From Mucilaginibacter phyllosphaerae (lineage in GTDB: Bacteria > Bacteroidota > Bacteroidia > Sphingobacteriales > Sphingobacteriaceae), in assembly GCF_004378255.1 (NCBI RefSeq), contig NZ_SNQG01000001.1, positions 1,074,169 through 1,138,168 on the forward strand: DNA of 64,000 nucleotides. Direction: 5' to 3'. Under the pieces are notes generated by a model, which did not search any database, was not told where the DNA came from, and was given only the letters and a program-made list of their open reading frames with translations. Made by a program: the position numbers and the translations under genes. This document shows positions 28,955 to 37,123 of the stretch, piece by piece (the stretch's first letter is position 1; every line of letters starts with the position of its first letter).

Positions 28955-29833
28955 ATGAGCTTGTCCCTTACCCAGATAGACAGAGTTGATAACATCAGCA
29001 AAAAAGATTTCATCAACAATTATTTAAAACCACGCAAACCGCTGGTGATACGCAAGGCCACACAAAGCTGGCCCGCGCTGCAAAAATGGACCTTTGATTA
29101 TTTAAAGGAAACCGTGGGCGACCAGCTTGTGCCGTTGTACGACAGCTCAAAAGCCGATCCATCAAAACCTATTAATGCATCGGCTGCCGAAATGAAGTTT
29201 GGCGATTACATCAACCTGATACAAAAAGAGCCAACCGACCTGCGCATCTTTTTATTCGACCCGATAAAGCATGCCCCGGCATTACTGGATGATTACCGCT
29301 CCCCTACCGGTTTGATGGGCGGCTTTTTAGATAAATACCCCAATATGTTTTTCGGCGGCAAAGGCTCGGTTACCTTTTTACATTACGATATCGATCTGGC
29401 ACACATCTTCCACACTCATTTTAACGGCCGCAAACATGTTATTTTGTTTGATAATAAGTGGAGCGAACGCCTGTACAAGATCCCCTTTGCTACTTATGCC
29501 CTGGAAGATTATGATATTGAAAACCCCGACTTTGAAAAATTCCCGGCACTAAACGGCATACAAGGCCAGGAAACTATTTTAGAGCATGGCGACACTTTGT
29601 TTATGCCAACCGGTTACTGGCACTGGATGAAATACCTGGACGGGTCGTTCTCCATATCGCTGCGCGCCTGGGACAGCTCCTGGGCTATCAAGGCAAAAAG
29701 CCTGTACAACCTTACCATACAACGCAAGTTTGATGATCTGATGAAAAAGAACTTCCGGATAGGGTATATGGATTGGAAAGAAAAGCTGGCCATAAAACGT
29801 GCCGGTAAAGCATTGGCGGCAGGCAAGCCGTAA
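28955..29833 (+). CDS. JmjC-like cupin_8 protein, first tandem copy
   Basis: A 292-residue cytoplasmic protein of the cupin_8/JmjC superfamily of Fe(II)/2-oxoglutarate oxygenases. The metal-binding HxD is in VTFLHYDIDLAHIFHTHF and the distal His in GDTLFMPTGYWHWM. RKPLVIRKATQSWPA near the N-terminus is typical. Such enzymes hydroxylate proteins or small molecules; the substrate is unknown. A close paralogue follows 161 bp downstream, a tandem duplication. Confidence 0.85.
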   Translation: MSLSLTQIDRVDNISKKDFINNYLKPRKPLVIRKATQSWPALQKWTFDYLKETVGDQLVPLYDSSKADPSKPINASAAEMKFGDYINLIQKEPTDLRIFLFDPIKHAPALLDDYRSPTGLMGGFLDKYPNMFFGGKGSVTFLHYDIDLAHIFHTHFNGRKHVILFDNKWSERLYKIPFATYALEDYDIENPDFEKFPALNGIQGQETILEHGDTLFMPTGYWHWMKYLDGSFSISLRAWDSSWAIKAKSLYNLTIQRKFDDLMKKNFRIGYMDWKEKLAIKRAGKALAAGKP

Positions 29834-29846
29834 ATGATTATTGTAG

Positions 29847-29871
29847 AGACGCGAAACTTCGCGTCTTTTTT
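29847..29871 (+). terminator. Terminator between the two cupin genes
   Basis: AGACGCGAA (29847-29855) pairs with TTCGCGTCT (29858-29866), followed by T residues. Confidence 0.75.
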
Positions 29872-29994
29872 ATTACGTGTATCCCCATAACACAACCTTA
29901 ACATCTCTATCCGGTTTTTATTTTGTTCTTTTGATAACTTTTCGGAGATAATTACGTCCAATACGTAGCTTTTACAATCCGATACACTATAGAT

Positions 29995-30876
29995 ATGAGT
30001 TTTATATTAAACCCGATTGATACTGTTGAGAACATCAGCGCGGAGGATTTTAAGAAAAATTATCTTGATCCGCGCCGCCCCCTGGTTATTAAAGGCATGA
30101 CCAAAGCCTGGCCCGCCCGTGATAAGTGGACACCAGAATACCTGAAACAGGTGGTAGGTAAAAAGGTGGTGCCGCTGTATGATAACTCTAAGGCCGATCC
30201 TTCAAAACCCATTAATTCATCGGCTGCAGAAATGCCCTTTGATGATTATATCGACCTCATCAAATCACAACCAACCGAGCTGCGCATCTTTTTCTTTAAT
30301 ATATTTAAACAAGCGCCCCAATTGCTGGATGACATCGTTTTCCCGAAAGACCTGATGGGTGGTTTTCTGGAAAGCATGCCCTCAATGTTCTTCGGTGGCT
30401 CCAACTCGGTTACTTTTTTACATTACGATATCGATCTGCCGCACATCTTCCATACCCATTTTGGGGGCCGCAAGCATGTAATATTGTTCGAGAATAAATG
30501 GAAACGCCGTTTATACTGCATCCCCAACGCTACCTATGCTTTAGAGGATTATGATGTACTAAACCCGGATACCAAAAAGTTCCCCGCGCTGAACGGTGTG
30601 CAAGGCACAGAAGTTTTCCTGGAACATGGCGACACCTTGTTTATGCCAACCGGTTACTGGCATTGGATGAAATATATTGATGGCTCTTATTCCCTTAGCC
30701 TGCGCGCCTGGGATGCATCCATTAGCCGTAAGGCAGCCAGCGTGTACAACCTGGCGGTAAAAGGCGGTTTAGATAGCCTCCTAAAAATGGCATTCAAAGA
30801 AAAGTACGCCAAATACCGCGAACACATTGCCATTAAATGGGCAGAGCAGGAATTGGCCGCCGGCAAACCGTATTAG
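29995..30876 (+). CDS. JmjC-like cupin_8 protein, second tandem copy
   Basis: A 293-residue paralogue of the upstream gene with near-identical blocks (LFMPTGYWHWMKY, FLHYDIDLPHIFHTHF, YDNSKADPSKPIN). All metal-binding residues are retained, so both copies are probably active. Sequence divergence is spread over the whole length, indicating an old duplication. It ends in a strong bidirectional terminator shared with the convergent ene-reductase gene. Confidence 0.85.
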   Translation: MSFILNPIDTVENISAEDFKKNYLDPRRPLVIKGMTKAWPARDKWTPEYLKQVVGKKVVPLYDNSKADPSKPINSSAAEMPFDDYIDLIKSQPTELRIFFFNIFKQAPQLLDDIVFPKDLMGGFLESMPSMFFGGSNSVTFLHYDIDLPHIFHTHFGGRKHVILFENKWKRRLYCIPNATYALEDYDVLNPDTKKFPALNGVQGTEVFLEHGDTLFMPTGYWHWMKYIDGSYSLSLRAWDASISRKAASVYNLAVKGGLDSLLKMAFKEKYAKYREHIAIKWAEQELAAGKPY

Positions 30877-30949
30877 TTTAGATTTGAGGTATATATTATT
30901 AGCTCCGTTTAAGAATAATATTTAAGCGTTTGGCATAACGCTATTAAAA

Positions 30950-30988
30950 CAAAAGAGGTCTGCTGCAAATTGCAGCAGACCTCTTTTG
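30950..30988. terminator. Bidirectional terminator between cupin 2 and the ene-reductase
   Basis: A perfect 19-bp stem (30950-30968 with 30970-30988) with T-runs on both sides separates two convergent genes. Confidence 0.88.
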
Positions 30989-31008
30989 TTTGTCGTCAAT
31001 CCTGATAT

Positions 31009-32112
31009 TTACATCACCAATTCGCCAAGCGCTTGCGGGGTAAAACCTTTTAATTCATCGGTTTCGCCATTACGGATCTTTTGGGCCCAGGCCGGGTCAG
31101 ATAATAATGGCCTGCCTACGCCTACCAAGTCAAAATCGCCACGATCAAATCTCCTTAATAATTCATCTAATGAGCTTGGCTGAGAGCTTTCGCCGGCAAA
31201 TGCGCCAAAAAAATCACCGCTTAACCCTACCGAACCAACGGTAATGGTTGCTTTGCCGGTTAATTTTTTAGCCCAGCCTGCAAAGTTAAGGTCGCTGCCT
31301 TCAAACTCCGGCTCCCAGAAACGGCGTTGCGAGCAATGCAGGATATCCACACCGGCATCAACCAATGGCGTTAACCAAGCTTCCATTTCCTGCGGATCTT
31401 TAGCCAGTTTAAAATCATAAGCCGACGGTTTAAACTGTGATAGCCTGATGATCAGGGCAAAATCTTCGCCTACGCGCTTGCGCACTTCTTTAATTACCTC
31501 TACACCAAAACGGGTGCGTTCGGCCAGGGTTTTACCACCGTAAACATCGGTACGCTGGTTGGTGCCATCCCAAAAAAACTGGTCTATCAGGTAACCATGT
31601 GCGCCGTGGATCTCTACGGTATCAAAACCTAAGGCTTTGGCATCTGCCGCGGCCTGGCCAAAGGCAGCAATGGTATCGGCAATATCGGCATCCGTCATGG
31701 TGTTACCGTTTGTGTTACCCGGCCTGTTCAGGCCAGACGGGCCTTCAAACGGCTGCGAAGGTACCCAGCCCGATGCGTGGTTATCCATCACCCCCATGTG
31801 CCATATTTGCGGCCCCATGGCGCCGCCTGCAGTGTGCACTTCATTAATCACCTGTTGCCAGCCGGCCAAAGCATCAGCGCCATAAAAATGCGGCACGTTA
31901 GCATCGTTTGATGAGGATACGCGGTTAATAACCGTTCCTTCTGACAGGATCAGCCCCGCTTCACCTTCGGCGCGTTTTTTATAATACGCGGCAACATCGT
32001 CAGTTGGTACACCATTGGGCGAGAAGGAACGCGTCATGGGTGCCATTACGATGCGGTTTTTAATATTTAGGGTTTTCAGGCTGAACGGCTTGAATAAACT
32101 ATCTGTATTCAT
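31009..32112 (-). CDS. Old Yellow Enzyme family NADH:flavin oxidoreductase
   Basis: 367 residues from the ATG at 32110-32112 (the frame stays open upstream into the regulator gene, but the OYE fold starts at SLFKPFSLKTLNIKNRIVMAPMTRS). FMN-barrel motifs GPQIWHMGV, EIHGAHGYLIDQFFWDGTNQ and DLVGVGRPLLSDPAWAQK are present. Enzymes of this class reduce activated C=C bonds of enals and enones, often as detoxification. An ArsR-type regulator lies 17 bp upstream on the same strand and probably controls it in response to electrophiles (inference). Confidence 0.93.
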   Translation of the reverse strand: MNTDSLFKPFSLKTLNIKNRIVMAPMTRSFSPNGVPTDDVAAYYKKRAEGEAGLILSEGTVINRVSSSNDANVPHFYGADALAGWQQVINEVHTAGGAMGPQIWHMGVMDNHASGWVPSQPFEGPSGLNRPGNTNGNTMTDADIADTIAAFGQAAADAKALGFDTVEIHGAHGYLIDQFFWDGTNQRTDVYGGKTLAERTRFGVEVIKEVRKRVGEDFALIIRLSQFKPSAYDFKLAKDPQEMEAWLTPLVDAGVDILHCSQRRFWEPEFEGSDLNFAGWAKKLTGKATITVGSVGLSGDFFGAFAGESSQPSSLDELLRRFDRGDFDLVGVGRPLLSDPAWAQKIRNGETDELKGFTPQALGELVM

Positions 32113-32129
32113 GATATATGCTTGTTTAA

Positions 32130-32429
32130 TTATATTTCTTTTTGAATGAGTTCGCTCAACGCGGCAAAGGCTTCTTCGTTGCGTTTGTAGTAGGTCCACT
32201 GCCCGGCGCGGGTAGAAGTTACCAGGCCCGCACGCTGCAGGCTGGTTAAATATTCGGACACGGTAGATTGGGTAAGCCCCGATTTTTGGTGGATCTGCCC
32301 TACGCAAACGCCATGCTCAAAGCCATTTTCTTTTTGCTCGGGGAAATGATATTCAGGGTCCTTCAACCAGTGAAGTATTTGTAACCTGGCCTTGTTAGAA
32401 AGTGCTTTAAAAATCTCTACCTGATCCAT
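32130..32429 (-). CDS. ArsR-family winged-helix regulator
   Basis: 99 residues from the ATG at 32427-32429. MDQVEIFKALSNKARLQILH then GLTQSTVSEYLTSLQRAGLV (recognition helix) and GQWTYYKRN (wing) are typical. The segment FEHGVCVGQIHQKSG has a single Cys, and there is no classical metal-binding CxC, so a thiol or redox signal is possible. It is co-directional with the ene-reductase. A consensus promoter with a palindrome inside its spacer lies directly upstream. Confidence 0.9.
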   Translation of the reverse strand: MDQVEIFKALSNKARLQILHWLKDPEYHFPEQKENGFEHGVCVGQIHQKSGLTQSTVSEYLTSLQRAGLVTSTRAGQWTYYKRNEEAFAALSELIQKEI

Positions 32430-32433
32430 AGCG

Positions 32434-32465
32434 CAAAGATATATCGGCTTTTTCCGATATTCCAA
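32434..32465 (-). promoter_or_regulatory. Promoter TTG-N21-TATCTTTG with an inverted repeat in the spacer
   Basis: On the minus strand, TTG (32465-32463) is followed after 21 nt by TATCTTTG (32441-32434), a good match to the Bacteroidota -33/-7 pair. The spacer holds ATATCGG-N6-CCGATAT, a likely operator for ArsR whose occupancy would occlude RNA polymerase. The arsR start codon follows 4 bp after the -7 element. Confidence 0.65.
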
Positions 32466-32551
32466 TTAATATTGGCGATATGACAGTGAGTTGATAAAAG
32501 GGAAAACTTAAAGAAAGGTAAATATCGGAAGAGGCGATAACCCGATAAAAG

Positions 32552-32971
32552 CTAACTCGTGTGATCGCAAACGATCTTCCATTCGCCGTTCACCTTCCTA
32601 AACCAGAGGGTAAAATAGCCACCGGGGGTGTCTTTTTCGCGGGCAAGGCTCCAGGCCCCCATCACAAAAGCATCGGTTTTGCTTAATAGCTGCACCTTAT
32701 CCAGCCTAAAGGTTAGTTTGCCCATAGCTGCTTTATCCGGGTAGCTTTTTTTATAATTATCAAGCGTTTGCTGCCAGCCGTAAGTTGGGCCGCGCTTACC
32801 GATGAACATCAGCGAATCTGATTTCCAATAGCCTTGCATAAACGCATTTACATCGCCGTTGCTCCAGGCAGTTTGCTGGTTATGCATTACTTTGATGATG
32901 GCCTCCCTATCCTGAGAGAAGCAGCAAAACGATGCAAGGATCAAAAGGGAACAAAGGATAAGCTTTTTCAT
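32552..32971 (-). CDS. Exported NTF2-like (DUF4440-type) protein
   Basis: 139 residues with a signal peptide (MKKLILCSLLILASFCCFSQ). The body NQQTAWSNGDVNAFMQGYWKSDSLMFIG, GWQQTLDNYKKSYPD, and LWFRKVNGEWKIVCDHTS is the DUF4440/SnoaL-like pattern. It probably acts in the periplasm or outside the cell. The ligand is unknown, and it is transcribed alone. Confidence 0.8.
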   Translation of the reverse strand: MKKLILCSLLILASFCCFSQDREAIIKVMHNQQTAWSNGDVNAFMQGYWKSDSLMFIGKRGPTYGWQQTLDNYKKSYPDKAAMGKLTFRLDKVQLLSKTDAFVMGAWSLAREKDTPGGYFTLWFRKVNGEWKIVCDHTS

Positions 32972-33147
32972 AGCCTAAATATAACCGGGATTTATCAGAT
33001 TTAAAACATTAAACAATTTTAAGTTGGGGCAAACCGCAACTACTTGTTAAACAATTGTTAACAAATTGGGCGGCTTGTTATTCAAAATTTAACATGGTTT
33101 ACCATAAATCCTTTTTAGATTTACGGCTTATTGTTCCGATATATCAT

Positions 33148-34026
33148 ATGAAAAACAAGGTACTTTGTTTTGGAGAAGTTTTATGGGATGCCTTTGGCGA
33201 TGAAAAAAAAGCAGGCGGCGCCCCGATGAATGTTGCAAGGCACCTGGTGCAGCAGCATGTTAACGTAAAATTTGCCAGTCGTGTAGGCAGCGATGCCCCG
33301 GGTGATGAACTGGTGGCATTCCTGAAAAACAACGGGCTGCATTCGCCTATGATACAAAGGGACAGCAATTTGCCTACCTGCGAGGTTACGGTAGAGCTTG
33401 ATGATAAACACCAGGCTACCTACATTATTCCCCAGCCGGTTTCATGGGATAATATCCAACTGGATAATAATCTGAAAGATGGCGTACAGGATGCATCTAT
33501 TATTGTTTTTGGCAGCCTGGCCTGCCGCGAAAAAGCCACGCACGACACACTAATAAACCTGCTCGACGAAACCGACGCCATTAAAATATTCGACGTAAAC
33601 CTGCGCCACCCGCATTATACGCTGGCCACCATAGAAACACTTGCCGCCCGTGCCAACGTTATTAAGATGAACGAAGAAGAGGCCGATTTGCTTATCGGCG
33701 GCAGCAACGGCGACCTAAAAGGTAAGATCACCGAGTTTCAGAAAAAATATCATACCAAAACCATCTGCGTAACCCGCGGCGATAAAGGCGCCATTGTATG
33801 GCACGATTATGAGTTTTTTGAACACCCGGGATTTTCTGTTGATGTAGCCGATACCGTTGGTGCCGGCGATGCCTTTTTAGCTACTTTTATCACAGGCTTA
33901 ATAGAGAATAAACCCATCCCTAAAATACTGATCAATGCCTGCGCTATTGGTGCTTTTGTAACCAGCCAGCGTGGTGCCAACCCGGTTTACAACCAGGACG
34001 AGATAAGCCGCATTAAAAAAAGTTAA
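33148..34026 (+). CDS. PfkB-family carbohydrate kinase (fructokinase-like)
   Basis: 292 residues from the ATG at 33148, since KNKVLCFGEVLWDAFGDEKKAGGAPMN is the standard N-terminus (upstream frame ignored). The sugar-site GGAPMNVARHL and the catalytic anion-hole motif DTVGAGDAFLATF with Asp are intact. It phosphorylates a sugar, most likely fructose, using ATP in the cytoplasm. No sugar transport genes are adjacent. Confidence 0.88.
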   Translation: MKNKVLCFGEVLWDAFGDEKKAGGAPMNVARHLVQQHVNVKFASRVGSDAPGDELVAFLKNNGLHSPMIQRDSNLPTCEVTVELDDKHQATYIIPQPVSWDNIQLDNNLKDGVQDASIIVFGSLACREKATHDTLINLLDETDAIKIFDVNLRHPHYTLATIETLAARANVIKMNEEEADLLIGGSNGDLKGKITEFQKKYHTKTICVTRGDKGAIVWHDYEFFEHPGFSVDVADTVGAGDAFLATFITGLIENKPIPKILINACAIGAFVTSQRGANPVYNQDEISRIKKS

Positions 34027-34039
34027 GCATGGCATTTTA

Positions 34040-34273
34040 ATGGGAACAAGAAAAAACAAATATGAAAAATTCATAGATGAGCTTTTTTCTAGAATAATTG
34101 AAGTTAATGGTTTGGAAAAAACAACAATTGGTACCTTCTGTACTAACTTCAATAATGACCCAAATTCAAAGCCATTATCTAATGTAGAATTGAATGATAT
34201 TTGGTCTTTAGAAATAGCAGATTCTATGGTAATTAGGTCTATCAATATTAGACGTATGAATGATAAATACTGA
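34040..34273 (+). CDS. Small hypothetical protein
   Basis: 77 residues, AT-richer in codon use than its neighbours, starting 13 bp after the kinase stop. Sequence MGTRKNKYEKFIDELFSRII, then IWSLEIADSMVIRSINIRRM. It has no signal peptide, membrane helix or known motif. It could be a young or horizontally gained gene or a remnant. Confidence 0.4.
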   Translation: MGTRKNKYEKFIDELFSRIIEVNGLEKTTIGTFCTNFNNDPNSKPLSNVELNDIWSLEIADSMVIRSINIRRMNDKY

Positions 34274-34383
34274 AAAGATTTAAATATTGTCATGCTTAGC
34301 TAACAATTGCGCTTAAATGGCGGTGGTTTCAAACTTTTCAAGCAAATAATCCGTTACTTTATATTCATACGAAAGGGTAACAT

Positions 34384-35484
34384 ATGCGTGGTTTTGGATT
34401 TTCACAGTTTAAGCCAAACCAGATCCCAAAAGGCGGATTTGAAGAATTACTAAAACTATTCCTGGAATTATTAAACTATACCGCAGGTGATGCCGGCGAG
34501 GCTTTATCATGGCTTAACGAGCTGGATAAACAGTACAACATCACCAACGATGAGTATGGTATGGGCGATTTTATTGACGAGCTAAAACAAAAAGGTTACC
34601 TGAACGAGGATAACGAAAGCGGCGAATTCAACATCACGGCCAAAACAGAGCAAAGCATCCGCCAGTCGGCTTTAGAAGAGATCTTTGGCAAGCTAAAAAA
34701 ATCGGGTAAGGGCAACCACCGTTCGCCGCAAAGCGGGCAGGGCGATGAAAAAAATGCCGAACGCCGCGAGTTTGAGTTTGGCGATAGCCTGGACCAGATA
34801 GACATGACGCAATCCATCCAGAATGCGCAGGTTAACCACGGGATAGGCGGCGATTTTATGATGACCGAGCGCGATCTGGAAGTAGAGGAAATGGACTACA
34901 AAACCCTAACTTCTACCGTGCTGATGATCGATATATCGCACTCCATGATCCTTTACGGCGAAGACAGGATAACCCCTGCCAAAAAAGTAGCTATGGCACT
35001 GGCCGAGCTGATCCGCACTAAATACCCTAAGGACACTTTAGATATTGTGGTTTTTGGTAATGATGCCTGGCCTATTACCTTGCAGGATTTGCCTTATTTG
35101 CAGGTTGGCCCCTACCATACCAACACCTACGCCGGGCTGGAACTGGCTACCGATCTGCTTCGCCGGCGCAAAACGCACAACAAGCAAATTTTTATGATCA
35201 CCGATGGTAAGCCCACCTGCTTAAAAGAAGGTACCAAGTATTATAAAAACAGCATCGGGCTGGACAGGAAAGTGGTTAACAAAACATTGAACATGGCGGC
35301 ACAGTGCAAAAGGCTTAAAATCCCTATCACTACGTTTATGATCGCGAAAGACCCCTACCTGCAGCAGTTTGTGCGCCAGTTTACCGAAACCAACGGCGGC
35401 AAGGCGTTCTACAGCTCATTAAACAACCTGGGCGAATACATTTTTGAGGATTACGCCAAGAATAGAAGAAAGAACGTAAGGTAG
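34384..35484 (+). CDS. vWA-domain protein
   Basis: A 366-residue protein. The N-terminal half is helical with a KLKKSGKGNHRSPQSGQGDE linker. The C-terminal von Willebrand A domain has an intact MIDAS (LMIDISHSMILYG, DxSxS) and FMITDGKPTC. It is paired with a ChlI/MoxR-type AAA+ ATPase 112 bp downstream; AAA+/vWA pairs act as chaperone-like remodelling or metal-insertion systems. The partner protein is unknown. The gap contains a hairpin-forming 8-nt repeat array. Confidence 0.85.
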   Translation: MRGFGFSQFKPNQIPKGGFEELLKLFLELLNYTAGDAGEALSWLNELDKQYNITNDEYGMGDFIDELKQKGYLNEDNESGEFNITAKTEQSIRQSALEEIFGKLKKSGKGNHRSPQSGQGDEKNAERREFEFGDSLDQIDMTQSIQNAQVNHGIGGDFMMTERDLEVEEMDYKTLTSTVLMIDISHSMILYGEDRITPAKKVAMALAELIRTKYPKDTLDIVVFGNDAWPITLQDLPYLQVGPYHTNTYAGLELATDLLRRRKTHNKQIFMITDGKPTCLKEGTKYYKNSIGLDRKVVNKTLNMAAQCKRLKIPITTFMIAKDPYLQQFVRQFTETNGGKAFYSSLNNLGEYIFEDYAKNRRKNVR

Positions 35485-35584
35485 TCTGAAAGTCTGGAAG
35501 ACCGAAAGTCAGAAAGACAGAAAGACAAAATAATTAACAATTAAAAAGTTTCTTCCGGACTTTCGGTCTTACGGACTTCCGGAC
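35484..35584. repeat. Degenerate 8-nt tandem array folded as a hairpin
   Basis: The left side reads GTCTGAAA, GTCTGGAA, GACCGAAA, GTCAGAAA, GACAGAAA. The right side (35550-35584) is the degenerate reverse complement (TTCTTCCGGACTTTCGGTCT...). It fills the gap between the vWA and AAA+ genes. Confidence 0.7.
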
Positions 35585-35596
35585 AAAAAATAAAAA

Positions 35597-37096
35597 ATGA
35601 GCATAAAGAACATAAATACCCTGGGCGAACTTAAAAAAAGCGGGTATGTAAGTCGTTCTGTTAAGGACGAATTAAGGGCTAACCTAATTAAGCAGTTACA
35701 ACAAAAAGAAGGCGGCTTTGAAGGCATCATCGGATTTGAGGATACCGTAATACCCGATCTGCAAACCGCTATCTTATCCCGCCACAACATTTTATTGCTG
35801 GGCTTACGCGGCCAGGCAAAAACACGTATCGCCCGTTTGCTGGTAAACCTGCTGGACGAGTATGTACCTTACATAGAAGGATCTGAATTATTTGATGACC
35901 CTTTGGCCCCTATCAGCTGGTATGGCCACACTACGGTAGAAAGCAAGGGAGATGAAACCCCTATCGGCTGGATCCACCGCAGCGAGCGTTATACCGAAAA
36001 ACTGGCTACCCCTGATGTTACCGTTGCCGATCTGATAGGTGATGTTGACCCCATCAAGGCAGCCACCATGAAACTGACCTACTCGGATGAGCGTGTGATC
36101 CACTTTGGTTTGATCCCGCGTGCGCACAGGGGCATTTTTGTGATCAACGAATTGCCCGATCTGCAGGCCCGTATCCAGGTATCGTTATTTAACATACTGC
36201 AGGAGCGCGATATCCAGATCCGCGGGTTTAAACTTCGCTTACCCTTAGATATTCAATTTGTATTTACGGCCAACCCGGAGGATTATACCAACCGTGGCTC
36301 CATCGTAACGCCGTTGAAAGACCGGATAGAGAGCCAGATACTGACCCACTATCCACGCACGGTAGAGATCTCGCGGAAGATCACCCAGCAGGAAGCCCTG
36401 CTTACGCCGGAACAACGCAGCACCATTGAGGCCGACGGCCTGGTGAAAGATATGGTAGAGCAGATTGCCTTTGAAGCGCGTAACTCCGAGTATATCGATA
36501 AAAAATCGGGGGTATCTGCGCGTTTAACCATCTCCTCCTACGAAAACCTGATCAGTAATGCCGAGCGCCGCATGATCATCAACGGTGAAAAAAGCACCTT
36601 TGTGCGTATCTCCGATTTCCTGGGCGTGATCCCTGCCATCACCGGCAAAATCGAGCTGGTTTACGAAGGCGAACTGGAGGGCCAGGGCAAGGTGGCTAAC
36701 ATCCTGATCGGAAAAGCGGTTAAAACGCTGCTGCTGCAATTTTTCCCCGATCCGGAGAAGGCCAAAAAAGCAAAAACACCAAACCCATATACCGAGATCA
36801 TTAACTGGTTTAGCGATGGCAACACCTTATCTTTAGTGGACGACCTGCCATTAGCCGAATATAAAAAGGCCTTAAATGCAGTGCCGGGATTAAAGGAAGT
36901 GGTAAAAAAATTCCACCCGAAACTGAGCGAGAACCAAACGCTGCTGCTAATGGAGTTTATTTTACACGGCCTGGCCGAATTTTCGCAGCTGAATAAAGGT
37001 TTTTTAGATAATGGGTTTGCTTTTTCGGATATGTTTAACAGCCTGTTTAACTTAGAGCCCGACGATGACGACCTGGATATCGACGACCGTTATTAA
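35597..37096 (+). CDS. ChlI/MoxR-type AAA+ ATPase
   Basis: A 499-residue cytoplasmic ATPase. The Walker A variant LLGLRGQAKTRIA is at about residues 57-69. The Walker B position reads IFVINELPDL, with Asn where Asp is usual; I recall this NELPDL form as shared by this subfamily. TANPEDYTNRGSIVTPLKDR is the sensor 1 region. The C-terminal 120 residues are family-specific. It works with the vWA protein encoded upstream. Confidence 0.88.
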   Translation: MSIKNINTLGELKKSGYVSRSVKDELRANLIKQLQQKEGGFEGIIGFEDTVIPDLQTAILSRHNILLLGLRGQAKTRIARLLVNLLDEYVPYIEGSELFDDPLAPISWYGHTTVESKGDETPIGWIHRSERYTEKLATPDVTVADLIGDVDPIKAATMKLTYSDERVIHFGLIPRAHRGIFVINELPDLQARIQVSLFNILQERDIQIRGFKLRLPLDIQFVFTANPEDYTNRGSIVTPLKDRIESQILTHYPRTVEISRKITQQEALLTPEQRSTIEADGLVKDMVEQIAFEARNSEYIDKKSGVSARLTISSYENLISNAERRMIINGEKSTFVRISDFLGVIPAITGKIELVYEGELEGQGKVANILIGKAVKTLLLQFFPDPEKAKKAKTPNPYTEIINWFSDGNTLSLVDDLPLAEYKKALNAVPGLKEVVKKFHPKLSENQTLLLMEFILHGLAEFSQLNKGFLDNGFAFSDMFNSLFNLEPDDDDLDIDDRY

Positions 37097-37123
37097 TAAT
37101 TTTATTCATCAGCTTAATACATA

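Noticed and set aside
35597..37096. Walker B Asn in the AAA+ ATPase as an inactivating change
   Set aside because: I recall INELPDL as typical of this subfamily, with the catalytic Glu retained.
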